64,000 bases of DNA from Cokeromyces recurvatus (Eukaryota; Mucoromycota; Mucoromycetes; Mucorales; Mucoraceae): the NCBI RefSeq assembly GCF_025118155.1, contig NW_026251391.1, positions 1,082,773-1,146,772 on the forward strand, written 5' to 3'. Both the position numbers and the translations under genes were made by a program. This document shows, piece by piece, positions 14,392-25,456 of this stretch. The notes beneath the pieces were generated by a model. That model was given only the letters and a program-made list of their open reading frames with translations. It made no database searches and had not been told where the DNA came from. Each line of letters starts with the position of its first letter. Position 1 is the stretch's first letter.

Positions 14392-16808
14392 ATGTCTTCT
14401 CTAACAAGCATTGCAGTTAGTAAGTTGTACTTTTTTTTTCTTTTGAGTTATGAATATCTATAAACTATATAAATAAAATAAAAAAAAAGTGCATGTGCAT
14501 GTACATGCTTTATTAAATTGTCTTTTTTTTTTTTTTTTTCTTTTTTCTTTAGATAAAAATAAAAAGGCTTTGCACCCAAGATTGCTAAACGTAAAGATCG
14601 TAATAGCGGAAATAAATCTAATAGTTCATCATCTAAATCTACAGCGCCAAAGGCTGTAAACAGTAATAAGGATGCAGTCCATCATGTTTCAGAATCAGCC
14701 ATTCCATCACAACAACAGACACAATCATCTTCTACCAATGTTAAAACCCCTATTATGACACCCACTCCTATTGCTCCAGCTCCTACTCTTATACCTTCCT
14801 CGCTTAATACAACTTCACACACTGTGGATGCGCCACCACCACCACCATCATCACCTACTACTGCACTCTCTCCTGGACTTGTGAATGCTAAAAAGGAACC
14901 ACTGACAGAAGAAGAAATGGCCATCAATGCATCTGGACCAGTCCATCGTCGTCGTCGACCCTCACATACAGTGTCTAATTATAGTAATACCTTACCTACT
15001 CCCTCATTTCTAAATCAACCCACGTCTCCAACCAATGCACCTTCACCTGTTGCACCTATTACAGAAAAATCGGATTGTGTTTATCATGAAGACGAACAGG
15101 CACCTAATTTAAAAGTAGAGCGTCTTACGCCTGATATGAGGTCAAAATTATATAGTAGTAGTAGCAGCAGAATACAGACACCTATCAAATCATCAGATGA
15201 TGATATGGATTATGCTGATTTATTAGGGGATGATGATCATGAAGACTTTGATATAGATATAGATCGAAAACAGCAGCAGCAGCAGCAACAACAACAACGA
15301 ATTGTTCCCAATGAACGAGAGATTTCGACTGAACGACAAGAAGAGACACAGAACACATCAGAAGAAGAAGAAGAAGAAGAAGTAAATATTATTACAGTCG
15401 AACGAAGACAAAGGCTAAGAAGAAAAGAAACAGCTAAACCAAGCCAAAGAATGAGAGAAGAATCAGAAATACAAGATGATGATGATGATGATGACGAAGA
15501 AGAGTATCAACTAGAAGAAACAGATCATGACAGTGATGGCAATTATGATGAAAGTCAAACATCGCGAAAGAAAGGAAAAGCAAAGGTGACAAGGAAGAAA
15601 AAGAATAGCAAAGGGAAAGAAAAGACAAGAAAGTCTCAATCTTCTTCAAATAATAATAATAATAGAAAATCAACGAAAAGAAAAGCAACAGCCATTTCAG
15701 TAGGTATCTCAATACCAGCAGTCGCTTCCTCTTCATCAGCAGGATCTGATTCAGCACAAGGGAGAGCTCAAAGTGAATCAGGAGAGGATGAAGGCGGTAA
15801 AAAGAAAAGGGGACGTAAAGGTGGTAGAGATGAGGATGACTTTCGTCTTGTTGAAAATATGAGAACATTGGATGATATTCATGAAGATCCAGCAAAGATT
15901 GAATACCTTGATAAGCCCATGTCTGAATTCACAAAGGACATTGATGGTATTGTTTCAAAGACATTTAAAGAAATGGAAATTCAACGACAGGCGGCTTTAA
16001 AGAAAGAGGAAGCTAAGAAGAACATGAGTCAGGAAGAATTGGAAGAGTTAAGGAAAAAGGAAGAAGAAGAAGAAAGGGAAGCAGCTAGAAAGAAAGAATT
16101 AGCAGAAAAGGCAAAAGAAGAAGAAAGAAGACGGCGTGAAGCAGAAAGGAATGTTTTAACAGAAACGTAAAGTAGTTTATTTTATTTAAGTTTGTTATAT
16201 ATATATATATTAAACTCATTTGTATATATAGATCGAATGCTGTTCAAGTACGAATTGTGAATGGTGAAATTGTACTGGATACAGATACATTAGTAGTAGA
16301 GAGAAGACAAGCAACAGACGACTATGATGGAGAGCCTAGAGAAATAGTTGAAGAAAATAGTATGTCAAGAAAAGTGAATAGTCAAACCTATGGTAAAAAA
16401 AAGCAGTCTTCTAAATGGGATGCATTAGAAACTGAATTATTTTATGAGGTAAAAAAAAAGATAAATAAATAGGAATACTATTTATATTATGTACTCATTC
16501 ATTCGTTTATTATGTCATCAAGTGTTTGTCACAATTTGGCACAGACTTTGAAATGATATCACAAATGATGCCTGGTAGAACGAGAGGACAAATTCGAACT
16601 AAATTTAATAAGGAAGAGAGATTAAATCCTATGAAAATAACAGAATATTTAATCAAGAAACGAAAGCCATTAGGTATGAAGAATTAGTGTAAATTAGTTT
16701 ATGATTATTCACTTCTATTATTTATTAGATATTGAGAAATTTAAGGAAATGGCAGGTATCGAACTAGAAGCTGTACCAGAAGATTTTCATGAAATGCAAC
16801 TTGCATAA
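14392..16808 (+). CDS. BDP1: Bdp1 (TFIIIB B'' subunit), RNA polymerase III initiation factor
   Basis: Five exons (14392-14419, 14567-16166, 16232-16448, 16523-16673, 16729-16808) encode 691 residues. Bdp1 joins TBP and Brf1 in TFIIIB and recruits Pol III to tRNA and 5S promoters. The start MSSLTSIAVSFAPKIAKR matches the family N-terminus (MSS...FAPK). The middle is long, acidic and low-complexity (poly-Gln, poly-Glu, poly-Asp, poly-Asn tracts). The diagnostic end is QVRIVNGEIVLDTDTL, then the extended SANT domain: SKWDALETELFYE, LSQFGTDFEMISQMMPGRTRGQIRTKF. Exon 1 is only 28 bp and is joined through an AAAAAG acceptor, because the better-looking TTTAG site 21 bp upstream would put a stop in frame. 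The gene reads toward the minus-strand ubiquitin-fold gene. Confidence 0.88.
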
Positions 16809-16875
16809 AAATGAAAAAATGAAAAAATGAAAAAAAAAAGAAAAAGAAAGAAAAAATAAATAAAATAAAAGGGAA

Positions 16876-17246
16876 TTATTTTGTTAAAATCATAGCTTGA
16901 ATGACGCCTTCTTTTTGTATTTGAATAGTACGATTTTTTGGAGGGGGTAAAGGTGAGTCAGGATCAGATTGCTGAGTAGGTACAATAACATATTGGTCAG
17001 TTAAGATACGACCTAAATAAATAAATTTGACACGAGTGTATTTTATACTTTCCAAGTGAGGTAATAATGTACGTCGAAGTCCAGCAAGAGTTAAATAAGG
17101 AGGTTGAGTAGGAACTTTTATATGAATATCTTGTCCATTATTTGAAAGTCGAACACATATTGGCCATTCTGTAGTCGTTATATTTTCTTGTTTTTCTATT
17201 GAATGTATTGATAGTTCTTTAGTTGATAATGAACTTTGATGTTGCT

Positions 17247-17282
<36 letters not shown>

Positions 17283-17420
17283 CAAATATCATGTATGAGT
17301 TTTATTATATATGTATATACTTTCTGTAGTTTGTTGTGGTTGTGATTGAGATTGCTCTGATGTGCAATTAGTTGTTTCTCGATTATCATCATTAGAAGGT
17401 ACTGATGAACAGCAGCCCAT
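16876..17420 (-). CDS. small ubiquitin-fold protein with N-terminal acylation signal
   Basis: Two exons (17321-17420 and 16876-17249) give 157 residues. The N-terminus MGCCSSVPSN is a classic N-myristoylation site (Gly2) followed by two Cys positioned for palmitoylation. Residues 34-65 are Gln/Ser-rich linker. The rest resembles a ubiquitin-like fold of the UBL3/Dsc3 type: a strand (ICVRLSNNGQDIHIKVP), a helix region (LTLAGLRRTLLPHLES), the family's (V)KFIYLGRIL signature and a terminal strand (GVIQAMILTK). A membrane-tethered ubiquitin-like adaptor is inferred. Plant and animal UBL3 use C-terminal lipid instead, and UBTD proteins have an N-terminal MG. The intron ends in a long TA repeat (17252-17280), and the fold assignment rests on short motifs. 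Confidence 0.65.
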
Positions 17421-17491
17421 GTTAAATTCCTGTAATTATTGAAACAAGAGAAAAAGATATATTTATATATATAAAAGAGATAAAAATACAA

Positions 17492-17530
<39 letters not shown>

Positions 17531-17654
17531 AAAAAACTGAAAACAAACATTTTTTTTTTTTTTTAAATAATCTACCCACATACACACACACACACACAAA
17601 AACAAGGTTTATTTTTTGTAACATATTTACAACTTGTTCTGTCTTTTGTTTTTT

Positions 17655-18810
17655 TTAGGCTTCAACGTATTCTACTACAAAATAAAAATGGATATCAAGT
17701 AACATGCGTATATAAAATAATAACTTACATTCATTATTATTGCCTGTTCTATTGATCCAATTTTCTTTACTAAGTCTACTTTTGACAAATGACGAAAAAA
17801 GGATAAATTCAAACACAATTAATGTATCAATGGTAAGTTGTATTGCACCACAAATAATAAACTGGAGTGGTGATTTATTGAAAATGAAATAAAACAACTT
17901 AAACCCATCACCCAGAAACTAAGAGAAGAGAAGAAGAAAAAAAAAAAGTTTGAATAATACATGATAGTGTTTGTATATCGAACTCGTATTTACCCAAGTT
18001 AATAAGACTAATAAACTGAATCCTGAAGTCGATTTACGCTTAAAATTTGAAATACACTGAGGAAGTGGAAGTGTAGACTCAATACCTAAACTAAGAAATC
18101 CCAAAATTTCAATAAAAGTTGAATATCGACGTAATAATAAATAAAGGAGTGCAATTAATGTAGTAAAGACTAATAAGCAATTGATGTAATCCAAATAATG
18201 ATCCCAGTTCCAAAATGGCATACGCCAACAAGATTTGCTGATAGAATTGGATTGTCTTTCTTCCTCTTGTCCTATTAACCATTCTTCTTCTTCTTCTTCT
18301 TCAAGTGAAGAAAATGAGTGATGCAATTCATTATAAAGAACTGCAAAACTGGAATCATGTTTATAGCGTATTACAATTTCTAATAACACTAACATTGCCA
18401 AAATAATTGCAATAGACTGTAAAAGTAGTGTTACTTCAAATCGTTTTCCTAACCTATGTATTATATTATATTCAATACATATACACATTGTATTCATTTA
18501 AATAATAATAGTTATTTTTACCAAAAAAAGATTCGAAGAATACTATATACATTTAAATTAATTTAAATAAAAGACATGTAATATGTATGATATATTTACT
18601 TTGCGAAAAGAAGGATAGCACAAGTTATAATATTGAAACCAGCACTTGATTGCTTTCGTCTAATTAAAAATACTTTTACATGTAAATATTAATGTTTATA
18701 ACATTTAATTAAAGCATTTTTATTGTAATTATTATTACTTGGTCGATATAGCCCACAATAGGGCCTATCACCATAGTTATTGATAATAGTATTGAAAAGA
18801 GTCCAGCCAT
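17655..18810 (-). CDS. PQ-loop membrane protein, Any1/SLC66A2-like
   Basis: Six exons (18739-18810, 18600-18652, 18522-18542, 17994-18453, 17729-17918, 17655-17674) join to 271 residues, including a 21-bp micro-exon. About seven hydrophobic helices are visible. Two PQ-loop-type repeats are present: the first is GPIVGYIDQQSSAGF, the second LGIESTLPLPQCISNFKRKSTSGFS followed by LLTWFLGDGFKLFYF. This arrangement is that of SLC66A2/PQLC1 and yeast Any1 (Cfs1), Golgi/endosomal proteins that influence phospholipid asymmetry and genetically offset the flippase Neo1. An acidic EEEEEEE loop lies between the repeats. The second exon acceptor was set at AAAG/CAATCAAG because it alone maintains the frame. 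The final exon adds only ELEYVEA; without that splice the end would be slightly longer. Confidence 0.78.
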
Positions 18811-18908
18811 TATTTTATATTTGTAAAGAATGAATGAAAGGAAAAAAAAAAAAGCTATATGAATATATTACATATTATATATTTTATTTACATATTTCAA
18901 GGAACGAC

Positions 18909-19522
18909 TTATTTATAATTTAGTCTTTTATTTAGTAAGGAAGAATCTGCAATTGAGGTTAGGTTAATTACATTTGACATTATACTTTGTTGTTGATGCA
19001 TTTCTATTAACGCTTCAAGCTCTTTGATTCTTTGTTGTTGTAGTCTTAAATTATCGTGTAAAGAGTGGATATGATCGACGGATTTCTTTAAAATTGTACC
19101 TTTGCTTAATTTCAGGTCTTGATTATTATTCGGTAAAAGAAATAGTAGATCATTGATACGTTCATTAATATCATCTCTTCTTCTTCTCTCAATTGCATTG
19201 TGTGACTCTCTTCGATATTTTTTCTTTTCAAACATCATTTGTATACTATACAATAGTGGCTATTGAGTTACTTTTATTCATTTATTTAGTAGATATGTAT
19301 ATAATATTACTTTCTTTGAGCAACGTCTTCTTCTTCCTCTAAGCTATCAAGAGGACTAGTATGATAAGTCTGCTGTTGAGCTGAATTTATCATTATGTTA
19401 TCCATATTAGATACATGTTTAGTATTCAGAGATGCCGTATTATGTTGTGATGATGATACATCATACTGTTGCATATTGTTATTAATAATAATAGAAAAGA
19501 AAATAAAAGTGTTAGAATGCAT
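18909..19522 (-). CDS. basic helix-loop-helix transcription factor
   Basis: Two exons (19311-19522 and 18909-19245) encode 182 residues. The bHLH domain is complete: basic region RRESHNAIERRRRDDIN with the His, Glu and Arg that read CANNTG/CACGTG boxes, helix 1 RINDLLFLLP, loop NNNQDLKLSKGT, helix 2 ILKKSVDHIHSLHDNLR, and a short leucine-repeat extension (LQQQRIKELEALI). The pattern is in the USF/MITF/Ino4/Yas class. The N-terminal 70 residues are Gln/Ser/Asn-rich. Start could instead be the in-frame ATG 16 codons downstream. It lies divergent to the Opi1-family gene, with 1.65 kb between the two ATGs; in yeasts Opi1-family repressors act on bHLH activators. Confidence 0.85.
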
Positions 19523-19810
19523 CTTTAGGTGTTTTTATAAAAGGGGATTTATGTGTATAACCTTGTGATACGGATCATGGGCTAAATGAAGAAAAGTGAA
19601 TACTGTAAATAATGTATCTGTTAAAAAATTTGAATTCAAAAAAAACAAAACAAAATATAATAATAAAACACTCGTTATATTCTCATAGAACATGAAACCT
19701 TTACTATCTTTATTTTCAAGTAACTTTTACTCTGCATAAGGAGAATAATACAAAAAATTGTATGGGGTAATCAAGTGTGCTTAAGGATGTCTATAGGGAT
19801 TTATTTTCTA

Positions 19811-19821
19811 CCATGTGAAAC
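19811..19821 (-). promoter_or_regulatory. ICRE/UAS-INO-like bHLH site
   Basis: Reads GTTTCACATGG on the minus strand, 10 of 11 matches to the yeast consensus WYTTCAYRTGS, about 290 bp upstream of the bHLH start. One E-box of this kind is expected by chance often enough that function is only inferred. Confidence 0.35.
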
Positions 19822-20966
19822 CATGCTTGAGAGATATGATGAATTACCTTAATCAGGTCAAAAATGATGATAAAACCTTATTAGGTTTCTTGAGAGATAC
19901 AGTTTTTATGGATGAATTATAGATCATACTTGTAAAAACTATTTATTCTAAAAGGGAATCGTGATCAAAGATGCTATTTTAATTCCTTCTATGAATGGAA
20001 GAATGTCCTCTTGCATTCCATACAGAAAGCATATTTTTTTTTGGACGTGTTGACATAGCCTTGTCACCGTCTCTTGCAGGTAGTTGTAAAGCAAAAAAAA
20101 AAAATGCCATCTTTTGACATATGAAAATGTGTTAAAGGGTCGTTGTTACTGTACTGATTGCATATTTTAGACGTTTTATATTCATCAATTATGGCAGCAA
20201 TCAAGTCTACAACTGTTTCTCTCTCTTTTCTTTTTTTTTTAAGAGTTCACTAGAACATACCTGTGATATCATATATGTTGCCTTTGAGCTTTACTAGGTC
20301 TTTTTTTCAAACATCCCAAAGCCAAGGACTATAAGAGGTTTTTTCTCTCTGCCCATTTAGAATTTGGCAAGCTTCTACTTTTGGTTTCTTTGAAGATAAG
20401 AATAATAAAATCGGCCCTGCTTGTCAAAACCAATAGTTAAATGTATTGATTACTTTGTTCTGGCAAACTTTCTTTGTGATTCTTATTTCCTTTATTTATG
20501 TGTTTATTGTTGAGCGAGTGGCCTGCTCTCTTCAATCCACACACGTCATTTCTATTTTAATGGATTAGGGAGAGCTTTTAACCTCATCTCTGTTATATAT
20601 GACCTACTTATATTTTCTGATTCGATTGCATCTCACTTTTTTTAAAATTTCTTCTTTTTTGTTACGTATAATATACTTGTACATTTGTTAAGAGAATCTA
20701 ATATGAATACAATAAAGAAGTGATCATATTATTGTTGATGAAGTGATGGATCTAAGCATCTTGTTAGATTGACTTTTTTTTTTTTTCATTATGAACATTA
20801 TAGATTTAGGTTATTATAGATAATAAAAAGTTCGAAAGCTAACATTTTCCTGTCTGAATTTCCTTGTTCTGTCTAAAAAAGGTAAATGTATTATTTAAAT
20901 TTTAATTTTGATTCGTCTAAAAAAAAACTAACATCATCTGAATTCTAAGTGTAAAAAATTGTATTA

Positions 20967-20977
20967 TTTTCACGTGC
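20967..20977 (+). promoter_or_regulatory. ICRE/UAS-INO-like bHLH site with CACGTG core
   Basis: Reads TTTTCACGTGC, a full match to WYTTCAYRTGS and containing the palindromic CACGTG E-box, about 197 bp upstream of the OPI1 ATG. It is a plausible target of the neighbouring bHLH protein; other CACGTG readers (Cbf1, Pho4, USF types) could also use it. Confidence 0.45.
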
Positions 20978-21173
20978 AAAAATATGTACACATATTCAAA
21001 ATAATATAAACAAATAAAAATCACGACACTGCTAATACCTGTTTTCTGATTTCTCCCCAAAAAAAAAAAAAAAAAATAAAGAAAAAAAAAAAAGAAAAAT
21101 ATTTATTTATTTATTTTTTCCCTTTTCCTTTTCTTTATTTTATTTTTTTTTTTTTCTAATTTCTTAAATAAAA

Positions 21174-22764
21174 ATGACGCAACAACGTCAAACTTCACCT
21201 ATGTCAATTACACAACTTGTTCATAATAACGATATAGAAGATCCAGATGTAAAATTAGCAGCAGAAGTATTAGGTGATATGGCAAGATTAAAACATAAAA
21301 ATGTTATTAATTTACCACCCATTTCAACACCTTCTACCACGCCTAGCTCACCTTTACCTACACCTACTACTTCCTCAATGAATGAACAACGATTATCATT
21401 TTCAAGTGACTCTACTATGAACGAAGATAGTCAACAGCGACAATCTTCAAATTTTATCCATCGAGTCTCTAATATTCCAATTGTTAACAGCGCTTTAAAG
21501 GCTTATGAAAATTCAAAGAATTCAAGTTCTGTCATGAAATATGGTGCTGAAATGGTTGAATCATTTGCAGCCCCTATTTATGACAAGTTTGGTAAACATG
21601 CTTTATCTGGAGTTGATGAATGGGGTTGCAAACAACTGGATAGGGTAATAAATTAGTACTCAGTTCTTTTCTTTTTTTTTTTTCATTAAACACTTGTAAA
21701 TATAGTTAGGAGAAAAATATCCTCATTATGTTAATCCAAAGGAAGAAATGAAAAAGGAAGATATGGATACTGAGGAAGATGAAGATGATGATGACGCAAG
21801 ATCTGCTACTTTTGCTCTTTCTAGAGCTACATTAGTTGATGATAATATAGAAGGAGGAATCCGTAGAAGAAGAGAAAATGAAGAATGTAAGTAAAAAATG
21901 ATAATAGTAATATATTTTTATTTATTTATTTATTTGTTTAACACTTGAAAAATAAAATAAAATAGACAAAGCTCGATCTCGTAATGCTTCCCGATCTACA
22001 TCTCCTCATAGACCTCATGGTATTACAAAAGCTATGCCTTATAGATATCGTCAACAACCCCTTGTACGTAGTAAATGGCATCAAATTGTTATGCATGCTT
22101 CTTCTGCTGCAGGAACAACGGCTGCAGTTATAAGTGAAGAAAGTATGAAATGTTTAAAGTATTGTCTTAGTTGGCTACAGGTAAATTCCCATTCTATGCA
22201 CACATATTTATTATTTTAGTTAACCCCAACTATAAATGTTATTAGTATGCTTCACAACATATTGATCAGCAGATGACTTTACTTCGTGATTTTTTAGTCT
22301 CTTTAACATCCAACACTACAAAGGAAGTAACGACTTATGATAATAACCCATCTTCGACATTAACAAAAATAAAAAAGGAAATAGTGGATACACTTCGTAA
22401 AGTAGTTGATGTGATATCTAAATATGCTGGTACAGGATTACCTGAGCAAGCTAAAGCAGCTGTACGTGGATTTATTCTTGCACTACCAACACGTTGGGCG
22501 ATTTTAAATAATAGTACGACTTCATCAAACACAACTTCTCCTTCCACCTCTCCCTCTATAAAGCCCGTAAACACAAATGTTCAAGAGACTTCAATCAAAT
22601 TATTGAATTTTGGTGGTGAATCGATTGAAATGATACATTCTGTATCTAATGTTTTTTCTGATACCATTGAACGTGCTGAATTATGGTTGGAGCGTCTTCG
22701 TGTTGTTGGTGTTGCAGGACATCGAGTTTCTTCTACTCAACCACAGCAAATGGATTTAAATTAA
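21174..22764 (+). CDS. OPI1: Opi1-family transcriptional repressor
   Basis: Four exons (21174-21644, 21706-21886, 21966-22180, 22246-22764) encode 461 residues, close to yeast Opi1 in size. Family features are the N-terminal DPDVKLAAEVLGDMARLK segment, the central VMKYGAEMVESFAAPIYDK and GVDEWGCKQLDRLGEKYP block, the basic stretch GGIRRRR and the conserved C-terminal block from VRSKWHQIVMHASSAAG to LSWLQYASQHID. Opi1 is held at the ER by phosphatidic acid and enters the nucleus to repress phospholipid genes by binding bHLH activators; Yarrowia Yas3 does the same for alkane genes. An FFAT motif was not seen, so ER tethering through VAP proteins is not supported. The gene diverges from a bHLH gene. 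Confidence 0.87.
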
Positions 22765-23129
22765 TTTATATACCACACACACACACACCATTCATTCCTT
22801 TTATTTTATTTTAGTATATCTCTCTTTACTGGACTTTTTTTTTTTTTTTTTTTTCCTTTTTTCTTTCTTTCTTTCTTTCTTGCATTCCATTCTTTTAATT
22901 CATTCTTTATATGGTCTTTTTTTTTTTTTTTTTTTTTATACATTTATACAAAAGAAAAAAAGAATAAAAATAGCTTATAATTTGATTCACTCCTTAAATT
23001 GTATAACATTCATATTTTATTGATATTTATAAAAAAAAAAATAATAACATATATACATTATACAGTAATAATATGATTTTATTACCATACAAAAAAAAAT
23101 AAAGCGAGTATATTTACAGATAAAATAAT
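22765..23129. other. convergent 3' intergenic region
   Basis: Between OPI1 and RPL7 ends. It has a CA run at 22773-22788, poly(T) runs at 22836-22854 and 22918-22937, and TTTC repeats. No gene seen. Confidence 0.55.
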
Positions 23130-24714
23130 TTAAAGCATAGATTGAACCAATTTGTTAATAAATTGTTCACGGTTACCAGTATCACCACCTTCAATAAAGT
23201 TGAGGAATTTGCGTTCTCTCCACATGTTATTGGGATTAGAGAGCTTGAAGGGCCAAAGGAAGTTGGAGGCTTCCTTAAAATGAGGACCGACAGTGGCAAT
23301 TTCATGGATAAGATCTTCAACACAAATGATGTTGTACTTACCAAGGGCCTTTTCGATAATAGAATTATCATGAATAGGGATACGTTGCTTATTTACCTTA
23401 GCATAACCACGCTTGTAAATCAATTGACGGATGGTCTTCATGTTGGGATAACCATAAGCAACATAGGGTTGGATCAATTGGAGCATTTCAGAGGTAGCCT
23501 TATTAAGACGAACAAAGACACCATTATTAATTTGCAAGAGACGCAACAATTGAAGAACTTTACGAGGCTTGGGTGCAATATTGTTGATACCTCGAACACG
23601 AACAATGAAAACAAGTCTTTCTTGAGCAGGAACATAATAATTACCTTGAGCCTTAGCTTGACGACGAAGACGAATTTCGTTACGTTCAGCAGCCTTATAT
23701 TCAGCTTGATATTTGGAGGCACGCTTAAAGATTTCACGTCTCTTGGCTACCTTGGCCTATTAATCAATAACGAAAAAAAGACAAGTTAGTTATTATATAC
23801 TAAAAAAAAAGAAAAAGAATAGAAAATTTAAAAGAATTAAACAAAATCAGCCCCGAAAGATGGTTAACTAATTTAGGCAGCATCGAGTGCAATCTAGCCA
23901 AATAAAATGGGTGTAGACCCAATTCATCATATTTGCTATTCTTTTAATTTTTTTTTAAAAAAAAAGAATAAATACTTGCCTTTCTAAGTTCTGTCTTTTG
24001 AGCAGCAGTAGCAGCCTCAGAAGCAACCATAGTTTTTCTCTTCTTTAAAAGAGTTTCAGGAATAAGAACATCATTAACTGTAGGAATGTTACTATTATAA
24101 AAAAAAGTTATAAAGGTTAATAAACAAACATACACACACTTAATGGAATAATTCTAAGTGACACTGTTTTTTTTAAACAAAAAAAAAACGTCGTTAAAAT
24201 AATTCCCACAAAAGCGTATAATTGACGACTATAAATTTAATAGCCTGCTTCTCTTTTTTTTTCAGTGAAGAAAAACAAAAAAAAGCAAGCTACATATCCT
24301 TATACATATATATAAGTGATGTATAGATAATAGCTATACAAATTTAGTTGCGTGTCATTCAGAAAGAACTGTTTGAAAAAAATAAAGAAGTTCCTGAATG
24401 TAAAACACGAACATAATAATATTAAAGGTCTAATGAAAAAAAAAACACTAAACCTCAGCTCCTTCATAACTCCAGGAAGGTGTCAATTTCCAGTAAAATG
24501 GAGATGAAGTGTCAACATTTTTTTTGTAAAAGATAGAAAAAAAAAGTAGACAAAAGAATCTTTCTTTTAGGTTTTAAAATAAAGAATTACAATTGCATAC
24601 TTATTTCCCATCTTTATATGTTTTTTTTAAAAAAAAAAAGAAAAGAAAAGAATAACGCTCTTGAATGGTTATTTTTTTTTTTTTAATAATAAAAGAAACT
24701 TACTAGGCAACCAT
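23130..24714 (-). CDS. RPL7: 60S ribosomal protein L7 (uL30)
   Basis: Three exons (24704-24714, 23980-24091, 23130-23756) encode 249 residues, the usual size. The N-terminal arm is [23 protein letters not shown], then a basic helix and the uL30 core: [54 protein letters not shown] and the C-terminal ending on KLVQSML. Exon 1 codes only three and two-thirds codons, as in many ribosomal protein genes. The 612-bp first intron is long for this genome. The second intron (23757-23979) starts GC rather than GT (AAG/GCAAGTA) and hosts a box C/D snoRNA. Codon use differs from the neighbours in being richer in C-ending codons, as expected of a highly expressed gene. Confidence 0.94.
23843..23934 (-). 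ncRNA. intronic box C/D snoRNA, snR39b-like (25S rRNA methylation guide)
   Basis: On the minus strand inside the second RPL7 intron. Box C is ATGATGA (23924-23930), box D is CTGA (23847-23850), about 84 nt box to box. CAAA before box C can pair with TTTTG after box D as a terminal stem. The guide ending at box D is antisense to the conserved 25S/28S segment CCCGAAAGATGGT, with five more pairs after one mismatch. By the D+5 rule the target is the G of CCCGAAAG, which I recall as yeast Gm805 (snR39b target); A807 two bases on is the target of snR39/snR59, which in yeast sit in RPL7 introns. Confidence 0.8.
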
Positions 24715-25456
24715 TTCAATATGCGTATAATAAAGAAAAGATGAAAGAAAAATAAATAAACAAAAAGCCACAAGATTTAAAAATTATATACACAATAAAA
24801 AAAAAAAATTTTTTTTTTCTACATCAGCTAAAAGCCACAAACATTTATTGGATTGGTCAGCAAACTATTTGAGAGATTTTCTTAAACTAAAAGTAATAAG
24901 ACAGAAACTATTGCTTCTAATTTTATTTTATAAAAATAACTATTATCGTTCAACAGCGGATAAATATTATTATAGCAATGACTAAAGTCGATAGCATTAG
25001 TATATTATATGTATATAGCTGTATATAAATAGTATGTGTATATAGATGTATATTTGCATATGTGTATGTATATGTATATGTGTATGTAGATGCATATTTG
25101 CATATTTGTATATATTTCTCCTACTGTAATTTTACACTTTTATAAGCTCATCTATTTTATCTTCGTTATTTTATTAGACTTAATTAAATTTCCAAGTTCG
25201 AATGTTCAGTTGTTTCAAATAAAAATAATAAATAATTTACTTTTTATGGGAAGAGTACATATTTTTATTATTATTATATATTGTTATCTTTGTAGAATAG
25301 TTGAGTAGTACAAAACAAAAGGAATTAAATAATGTAACTCTTTCAACATTGGAAGTATGCATCTTTAATGATCTATAGTGAGAGTGGAAATAGATAGATT
25401 TTTATATGTGTATATATACCTATATTGGTTTTGTTTTTATATCATGCGATTTTATT
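24715..25456. other. RPL7 upstream region and TA-rich microsatellite
   Basis: No gene seen. A degenerate GTATAT/GCATAT-type repeat fills about 25000-25120. The 72-codon ORF at 25090 arises from it. Confidence 0.5.

Larger units (their letters stand above)
19523..21173. other. shared divergent promoter region, bHLH / OPI1
   Basis: No gene seen in 1.65 kb between the head-to-head bHLH and OPI1 genes. It contains two matches to the yeast inositol/choline-responsive element (listed separately), several A/T runs and a T-rich leader before the OPI1 ATG. Confidence 0.55.

Noticed and set aside
15434..15895. 153-codon minus ORF within BDP1
   Set aside because: His/Leu/Ser-rich antisense of acidic low-complexity sequence in BDP1.
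23142..23789. 215-codon plus-strand ORF opposite RPL7
   Set aside because: Shadow of the RPL7 coding strand; no motif, and the minus strand gives a clear ribosomal protein.
24092..24703. second snoRNA in the long first RPL7 intron
   Set aside because: Only a weak box C (ATGTTGA) before a CTGA near 24455 on the minus strand, and the guide did not match rRNA I could recall.
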